From Pikeienuella piscinae (lineage in GTDB: Bacteria > Pseudomonadota > Alphaproteobacteria > Rhodobacterales > Rhodobacteraceae): DNA of 64,000 bases. A model generated the notes under the pieces. It ran no database searches. It was not told where the DNA came from and saw only the letters and a program-made list of their open reading frames with translations. Made by a program: the position numbers and the translations under genes. The stretch covers positions 186,001-250,000 of the forward strand of contig NZ_CP049056.1 in the NCBI RefSeq assembly GCF_011044155.1, read 5' to 3'. This document shows positions 1 to 8,534 of the stretch, one piece after another. Within the stretch, counting starts at the first letter, position 1. Each line of letters opens with the position of its first letter.

Positions 1-782
1 ATGATCGCCGAGGTCATCCCCGCCGCCGCCGCCATCGGCAGGAAGGCGTTGTTGATTCCGTGCCGGTTCGGCAGCCCGAAGGAGATGTTGGAGGCGCCGC
101 AGGTGGTGTTGACGCCCAACTCGTCACGAAGCCGGCGCACCAGCGTGAAGACCTGATGGCCGGCGGTCGCCATCGCCCCGATCGGCATCACCAGCGGATC
201 CACCACGATGTCATGCGCCGGAATGCCGAAATCGGCGGCGCGCTCGACAATCTTCTTCGCCACCGCGAAACGCACGTCCGGGTCTTCAGAGATGCCGGTG
301 TCGTCATTCGAGATCGCGACGACCGGCACGTTGTATTTCTTCACCAGCGGCAGGACGAGCTCCAGTCGCTCCTCCTCGCCGGTGACGGAGTTGAGGAGAG
401 GGCGGCCGTGGGCGGTCTCCAGCCCGTTCTTCAGCGCGCCGGGGACCGAGCTGTCGATGCAGAGCGGCACGTCGACCAGCCCCTGCACGCGGGCCACCAT
501 TTCCTTCATCAGCGCCGGTTCGACGAAATTATTGTCGGCGTAGCGCGGGTCTTCGGCCATTTTGTTGGAGAACACCGCGCCGGAGTTGATGTCCAGCACC
601 GCCGCGCCGCAAGCGACCTGCTCCAGCGCGTCCCGCTCGACGGAGGAGAAATCGCCGGCCTCCAGCTCCGCCGCCAGCTTCTTGCGGCCGGTCGGATTGA
701 TCCGTTCGCCAATCACACAGAACGGCTGATCGAAGCCAATGATTACGGTCTTCGTCCTGGATTCGACGACAGTGCGGGTCAT
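1..782 (-). CDS. Methyltetrahydrofolate:corrinoid methyltransferase (pterin-binding), 3' end off window
   Basis: About 260 codons are visible from an ATG at 782; the rest lies left of the window. The reading frame opens MTRTVVESRTKTVIIGFDQP and then shows GERINPTGRKK, VLDINSG, a CIDSS motif, PLLNSVTGE, AISNDDTG, VDPLVMPIGA and TTCGASNISFGLPNR. These are the recurring features of the pterin-binding TIM barrel of methyltetrahydrofolate methyltransferases (MeTr/AcsE and the MetH pterin domain). The protein should move a methyl group between a corrinoid protein and tetrahydrofolate in the cytoplasm. It is the last visible gene of a leftward cluster after a MetF-like protein and a virulence-factor family protein, which fits one-carbon catabolism or methyl transfer. 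The corrinoid partner would be expected further left. Family assignment is firm; the methyl donor is unknown. Confidence 0.9.
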   Translation of the reverse strand, partial: MTRTVVESRTKTVIIGFDQPFCVIGERINPTGRKKLAAELEAGDFSSVERDALEQVACGAAVLDINSGAVFSNKMAEDPRYADNNFVEPALMKEMVARVQGLVDVPLCIDSSVPGALKNGLETAHGRPLLNSVTGEEERLELVLPLVKKYNVPVVAISNDDTGISEDPDVRFAVAKKIVERAADFGIPAHDIVVDPLVMPIGAMATAGHQVFTLVRRLRDELGVNTTCGASNISFGLPNRHGINNAFLPMAAAAGMTSAI

Positions 783-820
783 AAGGCGTTCTGCTTTCTG
801 CGGCTGGGCGGGATCGGGAG

Positions 821-1762
821 TCAGCCGGTGGCTGCGAGCGGACGCGAGCCGCCGAAAACCCCGGTGAATTCGGCGGTCCTGGTGATGCCGCCGAGTGGGA
901 AGAAATGGACGTTGGTGATGTTGAAGCCGGGATGCGCCGCCGTGTGCTCCGCGAGATCGGTGAGGAACTTCTCCGGCGTGAACGGGGTCATCAGCTTGGT
1001 CACGTCCGAGGCGCGGCGCTGCAGGACGCGAAGCGAAGGGCCGACGCCGCAGGCCAGTGCGAAACGGATCAACGTCTGAAGCTTGGCCGGGCCGGCGACC
1101 CCGATATGGATCGGCAGCGCGACGCCTTCCGCGCGCAGCATGTCGGCCCATTCGATGACCGGCGCGGCCTCGAAGCAGAACTGCGTGGCGATGGCCATTT
1201 CGGCGTCGGTGCGGCTGGCGAAATCCGCCTTCCAGCGCAGCGCCTGCATCGCGCGAACGCCGGAGCCGTCCGGGTCGATATCGCGATTGCCCTCCGGGTG
1301 GCCGGCGACATGGAGGCGTTTGAAGCCGGCCTCGTCGAAAAGCCCGGTCTCGATCAACTGCATGGAATCGCTGAAATCGCCCTTCGGCGCGTCGAGTCCG
1401 CCGGCGAGAAGAAGCGCCTGATCGACGCCCGCCTCGCCCTGGTAGCGGGCGATCCAATCTCCGAGCATGGCCCGGTCGCGGATGATCCGGGCCGGGAAAT
1501 GCGGCATCACCGGGAAGCCCTCGGCGCGAATCCTCTTCGCCGTCGCGACCATGTCCTCGATCGGCGTGCCGTCGATATGGGCGATGTAGACGCGGGTGTC
1601 GGCGGGCAGAAGGGTGCGGAAATCCTCGATCTTCTCGGCGGTGCGCGGCATCACTTCGATCGAGAACCCGTCGAGCAGCGCGGCGGCGGCCGCTCCCACG
1701 GGCGCGAGGTTCGCGGGCGCGGCGGTCTGGCGGTGGGCAAACAGGTTCAGGATCTTCGCCAT
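821..1762 (-). CDS. Methylenetetrahydrofolate reductase-like protein (divergent MetF family)
   Basis: This 313-residue protein is started at the ATG at 1762, which has GGGAT about nine bases upstream; an upstream in-frame ATG at 1810 would overlap the previous gene. It resembles MetF over its length: IEVMP near residue 35 (place of the catalytic Glu strand), HFPAR, LLLAGGLDAPKGDF, VAGHPEG, ATQFCFEA (place of the TQFFFD strand of MetF) and GVAGPAKLQ. It lacks the EFFPPK signature of housekeeping MetF and ends with an extra segment after about residue 250. It lies between the methyltransferase gene downstream and a virulence-factor family gene upstream, all on one strand with gaps of 38 and 22 bases. 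A role in oxidising or reducing the methyl group handled by the neighbouring corrinoid methyltransferase is inferred. A true metF sits 560 bases away on the other strand. Confidence 0.78.
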   Translation of the reverse strand: MAKILNLFAHRQTAAPANLAPVGAAAAALLDGFSIEVMPRTAEKIEDFRTLLPADTRVYIAHIDGTPIEDMVATAKRIRAEGFPVMPHFPARIIRDRAMLGDWIARYQGEAGVDQALLLAGGLDAPKGDFSDSMQLIETGLFDEAGFKRLHVAGHPEGNRDIDPDGSGVRAMQALRWKADFASRTDAEMAIATQFCFEAAPVIEWADMLRAEGVALPIHIGVAGPAKLQTLIRFALACGVGPSLRVLQRRASDVTKLMTPFTPEKFLTDLAEHTAAHPGFNITNVHFFPLGGITRTAEFTGVFGGSRPLAATG

Positions 1763-1784
1763 CAGAATCAAATCCCTATCAGGG

Positions 1785-2093
1785 TCAACGCGCTTCGGTC
1801 CATCCGTCATTTGCGATCAGGGCGCGGACGCGGTCCTGATCGTACTCCGCCTCCAGCCGCGCGGCCTCGGCCGCGGCGACCGTTTCGTCATCGGCGCCCG
1901 CCACCTCGACCGGCGTCGCCTTGCGCCATTCAGCGAGATAGGCGTCTTCGCCCTTTGCGCCGATCTTCATCGCGCATCGGTCGATCGCCTGGACAAAACG
2001 CTCTGCAAGCTGGACCTTCGCCGCCCGGCGGCCCTTTCCGACGATGACTTGCGCCGGGATGTCCCGCCAGTAGACCGTCACGACCTGAGGCAC
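1785..2093 (-). CDS. Virulence-factor family protein (PF13769-type), small conserved protein
   Basis: This 102-residue protein starts at a GTG at 2093, preceded by GGGAA; the nearby ATG at 2101 is out of frame. It opens VTVYWRDIPAQVIVGKGRR and continues with KVQLAERFVQAIDRCAMK and a hydrophilic tail ending in DGWTEAR. This matches the short alphaproteobacterial family named virulence factor in Pfam, which usually sits directly upstream of the MetF-like/methyltransferase pair seen here. Despite the name no virulence role is established. The conserved neighbourhood suggests an accessory function in the corrinoid-dependent C1 pathway. It is probably the first gene of the leftward operon. Confidence 0.75.
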   Translation of the reverse strand: MPQVVTVYWRDIPAQVIVGKGRRAAKVQLAERFVQAIDRCAMKIGAKGEDAYLAEWRKATPVEVAGADDETVAAAEAARLEAEYDQDRVRALIANDGWTEAR

Positions 2094-2323
2094 TCGATCA
2101 TTCCCCTACGCTCTGTCCGGCACGTTCTCTTCCGACGCCAGATGCGCCCTCGCGCCGGTTGCGGCGCGCATGATCGCGACCGCCCATAACCGCTTTGCGA
2201 CACTCAACGATAGATGGCGCGGGGCGTTTCGCGATGCAAGTCGGGTTTTCGCCTTGTAGCGTCGCTTTTACACCTGTATCCTCCGCCGGACGGCGTCGCC
2301 CGTCTTGTCCCGAGGATTGCCGC
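2094..2323. promoter_or_regulatory. Divergent intergenic region between the C1 cluster and metF
   Basis: This 230-base gap must hold the promoters of the leftward C1 operon and of rightward metF. A relatively AT-rich patch (about 2245-2275, containing gttttcgcc and cttttacacc) lies 50-80 bases before metF, and GAGGA at 2312-2316 is the metF ribosome binding site. I looked for a SAM-II, SAH or cobalamin riboswitch by its conserved core and did not recognise one. Confidence 0.4.
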
Positions 2324-3208
2324 ATGACCAGTTCGACCCCGTCGATATCATTCGAATTCTTTCCTCCGAAGGGGCCCAAAGGCGCGATGCGGCTCTGGCG
2401 TTCGGTGGAGCGTCTGGCGCCTCTGGGACCGCGCTTCGTTTCGGTCACCTACGGCGCCGGCGGATCGACGCGCGAACGCACGGTGGCCGCGATCCACACC
2501 ATCCGGGATCGCGCCCGGCTTGATGTCGCGGGGCATCTCACCTGCGTCGGCGCGACTCGCGACGAAACGCTGGCCGTCGCGCGGACCTATGCGAAACTGG
2601 GTTGCCGCCGCATCGTCGCGCTGCGCGGCGACGCCGCGGCGGGCGATAACGGATTCCGCCCGCATCCCGGCGGATTCGAAGGTTCGGAAGAACTGATTCG
2701 CGCACTGAAGGCGGAGGGGCGCTTTCACGTCACCGTCGGCGCATATCCCGAACCGCACCCGGAAGCGGCGCATGACGGCGCCGATGTGGATCACCTGAAG
2801 CGGAAGTTCGACGCCGGAGCGGATGACGCCATCAGCCAGTTCTTTTTCGACGTCGAGACGTTTCTGCGGTTCCGCGACCGCTGCGTCGCCGCCGGGATCG
2901 AGAAACCGATCCATCCCGGCGTGCTGCCGATCGAGAATTTCGCGCGGATGCAGGTGTTCGCCGCGCGCTGCGGCGCGAGCGTGCCGGACTGGATGAAAAC
3001 CGCCTACGCCAACGCCGAAGCGGCGGATGCGGTGGATTTGTTGTCGATCTCCGTCGCCTCCGAAATGTGCGACACGCTCCGGCGCGAGGGCGCGGGGCAT
3101 ATCCATCTCTATACGCTTAACAACCCGGATCTGCCGTATCAGGTCTGCCAGGCGCTGGGTGTCGAGGTGAAGCCGATGCGCATCGCGGCGGCTGGCGGTT
3201 GCGCCTGA
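2324..3208 (+). CDS. metF: 5,10-methylenetetrahydrofolate reductase
   Basis: This 294-residue protein begins MTSSTPSISFEFFPPKGPKG, the standard MetF N-terminus, and has GAGGA eight bases before the ATG. Family landmarks follow in order: VTYGAGGS with TRERT, HLTCVGATRDE, a RIVALRGD strand, VGAYPEPHPEA, DHLKRKFDAGADDAISQFFFD (the folate and FAD side), IHPGVLPI, and IHLYTLNNPDL near the end. The enzyme reduces methylene-THF to methyl-THF using FAD and NADH, supplying the methyl group for methionine synthesis. Length matches the E. coli enzyme. It is transcribed away from the C1 cluster and followed after 80 bases by ppx/gppA. A short imperfect hairpin (AAGCCA/TGGCTT) lies just after the stop. 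Confidence 0.96.
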   Translation: MTSSTPSISFEFFPPKGPKGAMRLWRSVERLAPLGPRFVSVTYGAGGSTRERTVAAIHTIRDRARLDVAGHLTCVGATRDETLAVARTYAKLGCRRIVALRGDAAAGDNGFRPHPGGFEGSEELIRALKAEGRFHVTVGAYPEPHPEAAHDGADVDHLKRKFDAGADDAISQFFFDVETFLRFRDRCVAAGIEKPIHPGVLPIENFARMQVFAARCGASVPDWMKTAYANAEAADAVDLLSISVASEMCDTLRREGAGHIHLYTLNNPDLPYQVCQALGVEVKPMRIAAAGGCA

Positions 3209-3288
3209 AGCCAAGTCCTGCCTTGCCGTGGCTTGCAGCCTCCTCTACCTCTGGGTGCTGCAAAAGATAACCGACAACAGGGGACGGG

Positions 3289-4365
3289 ATGGACGGCGAG
3301 ACCGTTCCGAGAACGACGCGAGCCGGCGCAGTGGCGGACGGTGGCGCGGCCTCGGTCGCGGGCCTCGATCTCGGCACCAATAACTGCCGGTTGCTCGTGG
3401 CGCGCCCCGAAGGCGCGACGCTGCGGGTGATCGACAGTTTCTCGCGCGCGATCCGTCTCGGCGACGGCATGGAGAAATCCGGCGCGCTCGATCCGGCGGC
3501 GATGGACCGTGCGGTCGGAGCGCTGAAGATCTGCGCCGACAAGATCGCAAGAGCCGGGCCGCAGAGTTTTCGCGCGGTCGCCACGGCGGCTTGCCGACAG
3601 GCGCTCAATGGCGACGAATTCGCGCTCAGGGTGCGTGAGGAGACCGGTATCCACCTCGAGATCATCACGGCGGAGGAGGAATCGCGACTCGCTGTCGCCG
3701 GCTGCGGGCCGCTGGTGGACCCGGAGGCCGAGCGGGTGCTGATCTTCGATATCGGCGGCGGCTCGACGGAACTGGTCTTGCTCGACCTTGCGGAGGTCGA
3801 CCCGGCGGAGCGCGCCGACGGGGTGCGCGGCATCTGCGCAAGCACTGGAGATGCGGGCGGCGCAGAGGGCGGGGCGCGGATTCTTGATTGGGTATCGATC
3901 CCGGTCGGCGTCGCGACGCTGGAGGACAAGTTCGCCGAGATCGCCGATCCGGGCCGGCGATTCGGCTTGATGACCTGGTATTTCGAAGAACTGATCGCCG
4001 GTTTCGCCCGGCCGATGGCGGAGGAGGCCGGCGAGCGGCCGCTTCAGTTGATCGGCGCCTCCGGCTCAGTCACCACCATCGGCGCCGCGCATCTCGGACT
4101 GCGGCGCTACGACCGGAGCCGGGTCGACGGGCTCTGGCTGCCGTTCCGCTCCGCGCGGCGCATCGCGCGCGAACTCGCATCGCTCTCTGACGACGCGCGT
4201 GCGCATCATCCGAGCATCGGCGCCGATCGGGCCCGGCTGATCGTCGCAAGCTGCGCGATCCTCTCCGCGATTCTGAACGCCTGGCCGACGCAGCGGTTGC
4301 GCGTGGCCGACCGGGGGCTGCGCGAGGGGTTGATCTATACCCTCAACGCCGGCGCGCGGGCATGA
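3289..4365 (+). CDS. Ppx/GppA phosphatase family protein (exopolyphosphatase / pppGpp phosphatase)
   Basis: The 358-residue protein starts after AGGGGACGGG. It has the actin-like ATPase fold signature of the family: phosphate loop 1 [14 protein letters not shown] at residues 25-38, an ITAEEESRL segment near 126-134 holding the catalytic Glu, phosphate loop 2 [12 protein letters not shown] at 153-164, and [11 protein letters not shown] further on. Such enzymes remove terminal phosphate from polyphosphate or from pppGpp; sequence alone does not separate the two. At about 360 residues it is the short alphaproteobacterial form without the C-terminal HD domain of E. coli Ppx. Its stop codon overlaps the rlmE start as ATGA, and this ppx-rlmE pairing recurs in related genomes. 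Confidence 0.92.
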   Translation: MDGETVPRTTRAGAVADGGAASVAGLDLGTNNCRLLVARPEGATLRVIDSFSRAIRLGDGMEKSGALDPAAMDRAVGALKICADKIARAGPQSFRAVATAACRQALNGDEFALRVREETGIHLEIITAEEESRLAVAGCGPLVDPEAERVLIFDIGGGSTELVLLDLAEVDPAERADGVRGICASTGDAGGAEGGARILDWVSIPVGVATLEDKFAEIADPGRRFGLMTWYFEELIAGFARPMAEEAGERPLQLIGASGSVTTIGAAHLGLRRYDRSRVDGLWLPFRSARRIARELASLSDDARAHHPSIGADRARLIVASCAILSAILNAWPTQRLRVADRGLREGLIYTLNAGARA

Positions 4366-5087
4366 GCGGGGCCAAACCCTCCGGCGGCGGGCGCGGGGCG
4401 CGCGAGTTGCGCCAAAAGGTGAAGACCGCGAAGGGTCGAAAGCTGTCCTCGAAGCTTTGGCTGGAGCGGCAGATCAACGACCCTTATGTCGCCCGCGCGC
4501 AGGCGGAGGGCTATCGCGGCCGCGCGGCGTTCAAGATCATGGAGATCGACGACAAGCACCGGTTTCTGGTTCCTGGCGCCCGCGTCGTCGATCTTGGCTG
4601 CGCGCCGGGCGGCTGGCTTCAGGTCGCGGTCCCGCGGATCAACGCGCTTGGCGAGAAATCCGGCAAGCGGACCGGGCGCATCGTCGGCGTCGACCTTCAG
4701 GATGTGGACCCGGTTCCGGGCGCCGTGTTGCTGAAGCTCGACTTTCTCGATGAGGGCGCGGACGATGCGGTGAAGGCCGCGCTCGGCGGACCGGCCGATG
4801 TGGTGATGTCAGATATGGCGGCTTCCTCCTCCGGCCACAAACAGACCGATCACATCCGGATCATGGCGCTTTGCGAGGCGGCTGCGCTGCTCGCCTTCGA
4901 TATTCTGGAGCCGGGCGGCGTCTTCGTCGCAAAGGTGCTCTCTGGCGGGGCGGAGAACGAGTTGCTGGCTGAATTGAAACGCCGTTTCAAAAAAGTTTCG
5001 CACATGAAGCCGCCGTCGTCGCGGAAGGACAGCTCCGAGAAATTCGTCGTCGCGACGGGCTTCAGGGACGCGCCGGCGGACGACTGA
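4362..5087 (+). CDS. rlmE: 23S rRNA (uridine-2'-O-)-methyltransferase RlmE (FtsJ/RrmJ)
   Basis: This 241-residue protein shows the full K-D-K-E catalytic tetrad of RrmJ: K58 in YRGRAAFK, D151 in MSDMAASS, K191 in FVAKVLSGG and E226 in [12 protein letters not shown]. The SAM-binding motif [11 protein letters not shown] is at 77-87. It methylates the 2'-hydroxyl of U2552 (E. coli numbering) in the A-loop during late assembly of the large ribosomal subunit. A basic N-terminal extension of about 40 residues is normal in alphaproteobacteria. Translation is probably coupled to ppx/gppA through the ATGA overlap. A 75-base gap separates it from the next operon. Confidence 0.97.
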   Translation: MSGAKPSGGGRGARELRQKVKTAKGRKLSSKLWLERQINDPYVARAQAEGYRGRAAFKIMEIDDKHRFLVPGARVVDLGCAPGGWLQVAVPRINALGEKSGKRTGRIVGVDLQDVDPVPGAVLLKLDFLDEGADDAVKAALGGPADVVMSDMAASSSGHKQTDHIRIMALCEAAALLAFDILEPGGVFVAKVLSGGAENELLAELKRRFKKVSHMKPPSSRKDSSEKFVVATGFRDAPADD

Positions 5088-5162
5088 CGGAACGGCGCTC
5101 TTGACGCGCCGCCCTGCGGTTTCCTTTCTGAGCGGCGAGATGGTTGAGAGGCGGGGCGCGGA

Positions 5163-6911
5163 ATGGAACGGCTGATCGTCGGTGGCGCGAGCGGGTATTG
5201 GGGCGAGGCGCCTCATGCGACGGCCCAATTGCTTGCGCACCCCGGCCTCGATGTCGTCATCCACGACTATCTCGCGGAGATCACCATGTCGCTGCTGGCG
5301 CGGGCGCGGGCGAAGGACCCGGATGCGGGATTCGTTCCGGATTTCGCCACCGCGGCGATGGCGCCGAACCTGAAGGCGATAGCGGAAAGGGGGGTGCGCG
5401 TCATCTCCAACGCAGGCGGGTTGAACCCGGCGGGCTGCGCCGCGGCGCTCCGCAAGGAGATCGCCGCGCAGGGCCTGACGCTCAAGGTCGGAGTCGTCGA
5501 GGGCGACGATCTGACCGCGCGGGCGGCGGAGTTCGCGGGCGTCCGCGAGATGTTCTCCGGCGCGCCGTTCCCGCCCGAGGTCGCCTCGGTCAGCGCCTAT
5601 CTCGGCGCCTTTCCCATTGCTGCGGCGCTGCGGGCCGGGGCCGATATCGTCGTCACAGGGCGCTGCGTCGACAGCGCGCTGACGCTGGGGGCCGCGCTCT
5701 GGCGGTTTGGTTGGGAGGAGGAGGATTTCGATCTTCTCGCGGCGGGCTCGCTGGCCGGGCATATCCTCGAATGCGGGCCGCAGGCGACCGGCGGTAATTT
5801 CACCGACTGGGAGGCGGCGGGCGACATCGCCGCAATCGGCTATCCGTTGGCGGAGATTGCGGCGGACGGCGCCATCGCCGTGACACGACCCGAAGGAACG
5901 ACGGGGTTGGTGAGTCGGGCGACGGTGGCGGAGCAGATGCTCTACGAGATCGGCGATCCGCGCGCCTATCTGCTGCCCGACGTGAGTTGTGACTTCTCTG
6001 AAGTCAGGATCGAGGAGGAAGGCTCGGGCAGGGTGCGGGTTTCCGGCGCGCGGGGCGGCGCGCCAAGCGGAAAGCTGAAGGTTTCCGCGACCTGGCGGGA
6101 CGGGTTTCGCGGCGGATATCTCTTCGAGTTCAACGGGCGGGATGCGGGCGCCAAGGCGCGCGCCTTCGCAGCCGCCGGGCTGACGCGGGCGCGCGCCCGG
6201 CTCGGTGCGCTGAACGCGCCCGATTTCGCCGAGACCTGCGTCGAGGTCAGCGGCGGGCGGCCGGGCGCCGGGGCCTATGAGGAGGTCACGCTGAAAACCG
6301 CCGTCCGGCACGAGGACGCGCGGGCGGTCGGGTTGTTCCTGAAGGAGACGATGGGCGCCGGTCTCGCGGCGCCGCCGGGGCTGCATGGCTTCACTGGGGC
6401 GGGGCGGTCGAAGCCTTCGCCGGTGGTGCGGCTCTTCTCCTTTCTGATCGACGCCGCCGCGGTTCCTGTCCGCGTCAGCGTCGATGCCGCTGTCGTCCCG
6501 TTCTCTCCGCCGGCGCCGCAAGCCGCCGGCGCGGCGCCCGGTCCCCACGCGCCGCCGGAGGCAGCCGGCGAGGCGGACGCGGCGCGGTCGCTGGAGGCGC
6601 TGGCCTGGGCGCGATCCGGCGACAAGGGCGACGCCGCGAACATCGGCGTGATCGCGCGCCGCGCGGACTATCTGCCCTGGATCTGGGCGGCCCTGACCGA
6701 CGATGCGATCCGGGAAGCGATACCGTTCGCTAAAGGGAGGATCGAGCGCTTTCACCTGCCGGGGTCGGCGTCGATGAATCTCCTGCTTCACGGCGCACTC
6801 GGCGGCGGGGGGATCGCCAGCCTCCTGAACGACGCGCAAGGCAAGGGCTACGCACAGCGGCTTCTGGCTCTGCCGGTGCGCCTGCCGGCGGCGCTTGCGC
6901 CCGAGGGATAG
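5163..6911 (+). CDS. AtuA-like protein (DUF1446), acyclic terpene utilisation type
   Basis: The 582-residue protein opens IVGGASGYWGEAPHATAQLL and has VISNAGGLNPAGCAAALR, VEGDDL, a FPPEVASVSAYLGAFPI segment, VTGRCVDSALTLG, HILECGPQATGGNFTDW and ALAWARSGDKGDAANIGVIAR. These mark the AtuA family: an N-terminal DUF1446 domain to about residue 450 and a small C-terminal AtuA-like domain from about 480. Pseudomonas AtuA is needed for growth on citronellol and geraniol but its chemistry is not settled. It heads a four-gene operon with spacing of 3 bases and then ATGA or TGATG overlaps. The order AtuA-carboxyltransferase-hydratase-biotin carboxylase is that of atuA-C-E-F without B and D. Confidence 0.86.
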   Translation: MERLIVGGASGYWGEAPHATAQLLAHPGLDVVIHDYLAEITMSLLARARAKDPDAGFVPDFATAAMAPNLKAIAERGVRVISNAGGLNPAGCAAALRKEIAAQGLTLKVGVVEGDDLTARAAEFAGVREMFSGAPFPPEVASVSAYLGAFPIAAALRAGADIVVTGRCVDSALTLGAALWRFGWEEEDFDLLAAGSLAGHILECGPQATGGNFTDWEAAGDIAAIGYPLAEIAADGAIAVTRPEGTTGLVSRATVAEQMLYEIGDPRAYLLPDVSCDFSEVRIEEEGSGRVRVSGARGGAPSGKLKVSATWRDGFRGGYLFEFNGRDAGAKARAFAAAGLTRARARLGALNAPDFAETCVEVSGGRPGAGAYEEVTLKTAVRHEDARAVGLFLKETMGAGLAAPPGLHGFTGAGRSKPSPVVRLFSFLIDAAAVPVRVSVDAAVVPFSPPAPQAAGAAPGPHAPPEAAGEADAARSLEALAWARSGDKGDAANIGVIARRADYLPWIWAALTDDAIREAIPFAKGRIERFHLPGSASMNLLLHGALGGGGIASLLNDAQGKGYAQRLLALPVRLPAALAPEG

Positions 6912-6914
6912 AGT

Positions 6915-8534
6915 ATGGCTTTTCAAAGTCGCGTAGCGCCCGGATCGCCTGAATTCGCGACCAACGCGGCGGCGATTCGCGCCCTCGTCCAGCGGCTCCG
7001 GGCGCTCGAAGCGCGGGCCGAGGCGGCCTCGGAAGCCTCGGCCGCGCGGTTCGAAGCGCGCGGCCAGATCACCCCGCGCGAACGGCTGGCGCGCCTTCTC
7101 GATCCGGGGATGCCGTTTCTGCGGTTACATTCGCTGGCCGGCTATCAGGTTGACACGGCTGAGGAGGAAGCGTCGATCCCCGGCTCGTCGCTGATCGCCG
7201 GGATCGGCTTCGTCGCCGGGACGCGGGTGATGGTCTGGGTCGACGACAGCGGCATCAAGGCCGGCGCGATGGGAGCGATGAGCCTCCCGGTCACGCAATC
7301 CATTCAGGCCATCGCGCTTCGCCAGAAGCTGCCGCTGGTGCATCTGGTGGAAAGCGCCGGCGCGAACCTGATGAAGTATGAAGTCCGGCACTGGGCCGAG
7401 GGCGGGCGGATCTTCGCAAATCTTGCCCGGGCCTCGGCGGCGGGCATCCCCTCGGTGGCGGTGCTCCACGGCGCCTCGACCGCTGGCGGGGCCTACATGA
7501 TCGGCCTCTCGGACTATGTGATCGGGGTGAAGAAGCGCGGCATGGCGGCGCTGGCGGGCGCGGCGCTGGTGCAGGCCGCAACCGGCGAAGCGGCGGAGGA
7601 TCGGGCGCTTGGCGGTTCAGAGATGCACGCAGAGGTCACCGGGCTGGTCGAATACCTCGCCGAAGACGACGCGCATGGCGTCGCCCTGGCGCGTGAAGTG
7701 ATCGGCCGGCTCGACTGGAACAAGAGCCTCGCGCCCCGTCCTGCGCGCGCCTATGCGCCGCCCATTCACGATCCGGCGGAACTTCCGGGCGTGATTCCGG
7801 CCGATCCGAAGACGCCGTACGAGGCCCAGGAGATCGTCGCGCGCATCGTCGACGGCTCCGAATCCACCGCTTTCAAACCGGATTACGGCCGTACGACGCT
7901 TTGCCTGCACGCCGCGATCAACGGCTTCGCCTGTGGGCTGATCTGCAATAACGGGCCGATCGACCCGGCCGGCGCCACCAAGGCGGCGCAGTTCATCCAG
8001 CTTTCCGACCAGGCGGAGACGCCGCTAATCTTCCTTCACAACACCACCGGCTATTTCGTTGGAACTGAATATGAGAGAGCCGGCATGATCAAGCATGGAT
8101 CGAAGATGATCCAGGCTGTGGCGAACGCGCGGGTCGCGAAGATCGCACTCCATGTCGGCGCGTCCTACGGGGCTGGAAATTACGGCATGGCGGGTTACGG
8201 TTTCGACCCGGATTTCCTCTTCGCCTGGCCGAACGCGCTCACCGGCGTGATGGGCGGCGCGCAGGCGGCTGGGGCGATGGTCTCGGTCATGCGGCAGGGC
8301 GCCGAACGCAAGGGCGCGCCGGTGGATGAAGCGGCGCTCGAAGGTCAGCGCGAAGCGATTCAGAAGGTTTTCGACCGGCAGGCCGATGCGTTTTACACCT
8401 CCGGACGCTGCCTCGACCACGGGGTGATCGACCCGGCGGATACGCGGCGGGTGCTGGGCTTCTGCCTGGAGACGATATGGGAGGCGCGAAACCGGCGGCT
8501 TCAGCCGAACGCATTTGGCGCGGCGAGGATGTGA
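6915..8534 (+). CDS. Acyl-CoA carboxylase carboxyltransferase (beta) subunit, AtuC/LiuB/MCC-beta type
   Basis: The 539-residue protein has the two crotonase-like halves of a biotin-dependent carboxyltransferase. RGQITPRERLARLLDPG opens the first half. The second begins near residue 330 and includes FNTTGYFVG-like LHNTTGYFVGTEYERAGMIK, ASYGAGNYGMAGYGFDP and NALTGVMGGAQAAG. The size and these motifs match methylcrotonyl-CoA or geranyl-CoA carboxylase beta subunits better than propionyl-CoA carboxylase. It transfers carboxyl from biotin on the alpha subunit to a branched alpha,beta-unsaturated acyl-CoA. The start is three bases after the AtuA-like gene, and its stop overlaps the hydratase start as TGATG. 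Whether the substrate is 3-methylcrotonyl-CoA or geranyl-CoA cannot be told from sequence by eye; the AtuA neighbour leans towards the latter. Confidence 0.93.
   Translation: MAFQSRVAPGSPEFATNAAAIRALVQRLRALEARAEAASEASAARFEARGQITPRERLARLLDPGMPFLRLHSLAGYQVDTAEEEASIPGSSLIAGIGFVAGTRVMVWVDDSGIKAGAMGAMSLPVTQSIQAIALRQKLPLVHLVESAGANLMKYEVRHWAEGGRIFANLARASAAGIPSVAVLHGASTAGGAYMIGLSDYVIGVKKRGMAALAGAALVQAATGEAAEDRALGGSEMHAEVTGLVEYLAEDDAHGVALAREVIGRLDWNKSLAPRPARAYAPPIHDPAELPGVIPADPKTPYEAQEIVARIVDGSESTAFKPDYGRTTLCLHAAINGFACGLICNNGPIDPAGATKAAQFIQLSDQAETPLIFLHNTTGYFVGTEYERAGMIKHGSKMIQAVANARVAKIALHVGASYGAGNYGMAGYGFDPDFLFAWPNALTGVMGGAQAAGAMVSVMRQGAERKGAPVDEAALEGQREAIQKVFDRQADAFYTSGRCLDHGVIDPADTRRVLGFCLETIWEARNRRLQPNAFGAARM

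Noticed and set aside
60-1079. 339-codon plus-strand frame opposite the methyltransferase and MetF-like genes
   Set aside because: Antisense shadow of two recognised minus-strand genes.
2200-2323. Possible SAM- or cobalamin-sensing riboswitch before metF
   Set aside because: No conserved riboswitch core could be recognised; the stretch is short and lacks a convincing pseudoknot or B12 box.
4809-6926. 705-codon open frame on the minus strand opposite rlmE and the AtuA-like gene
   Set aside because: Composition is arginine-rich and low in complexity, as expected antisense to GC-rich coding DNA; both plus-strand genes are clear families.
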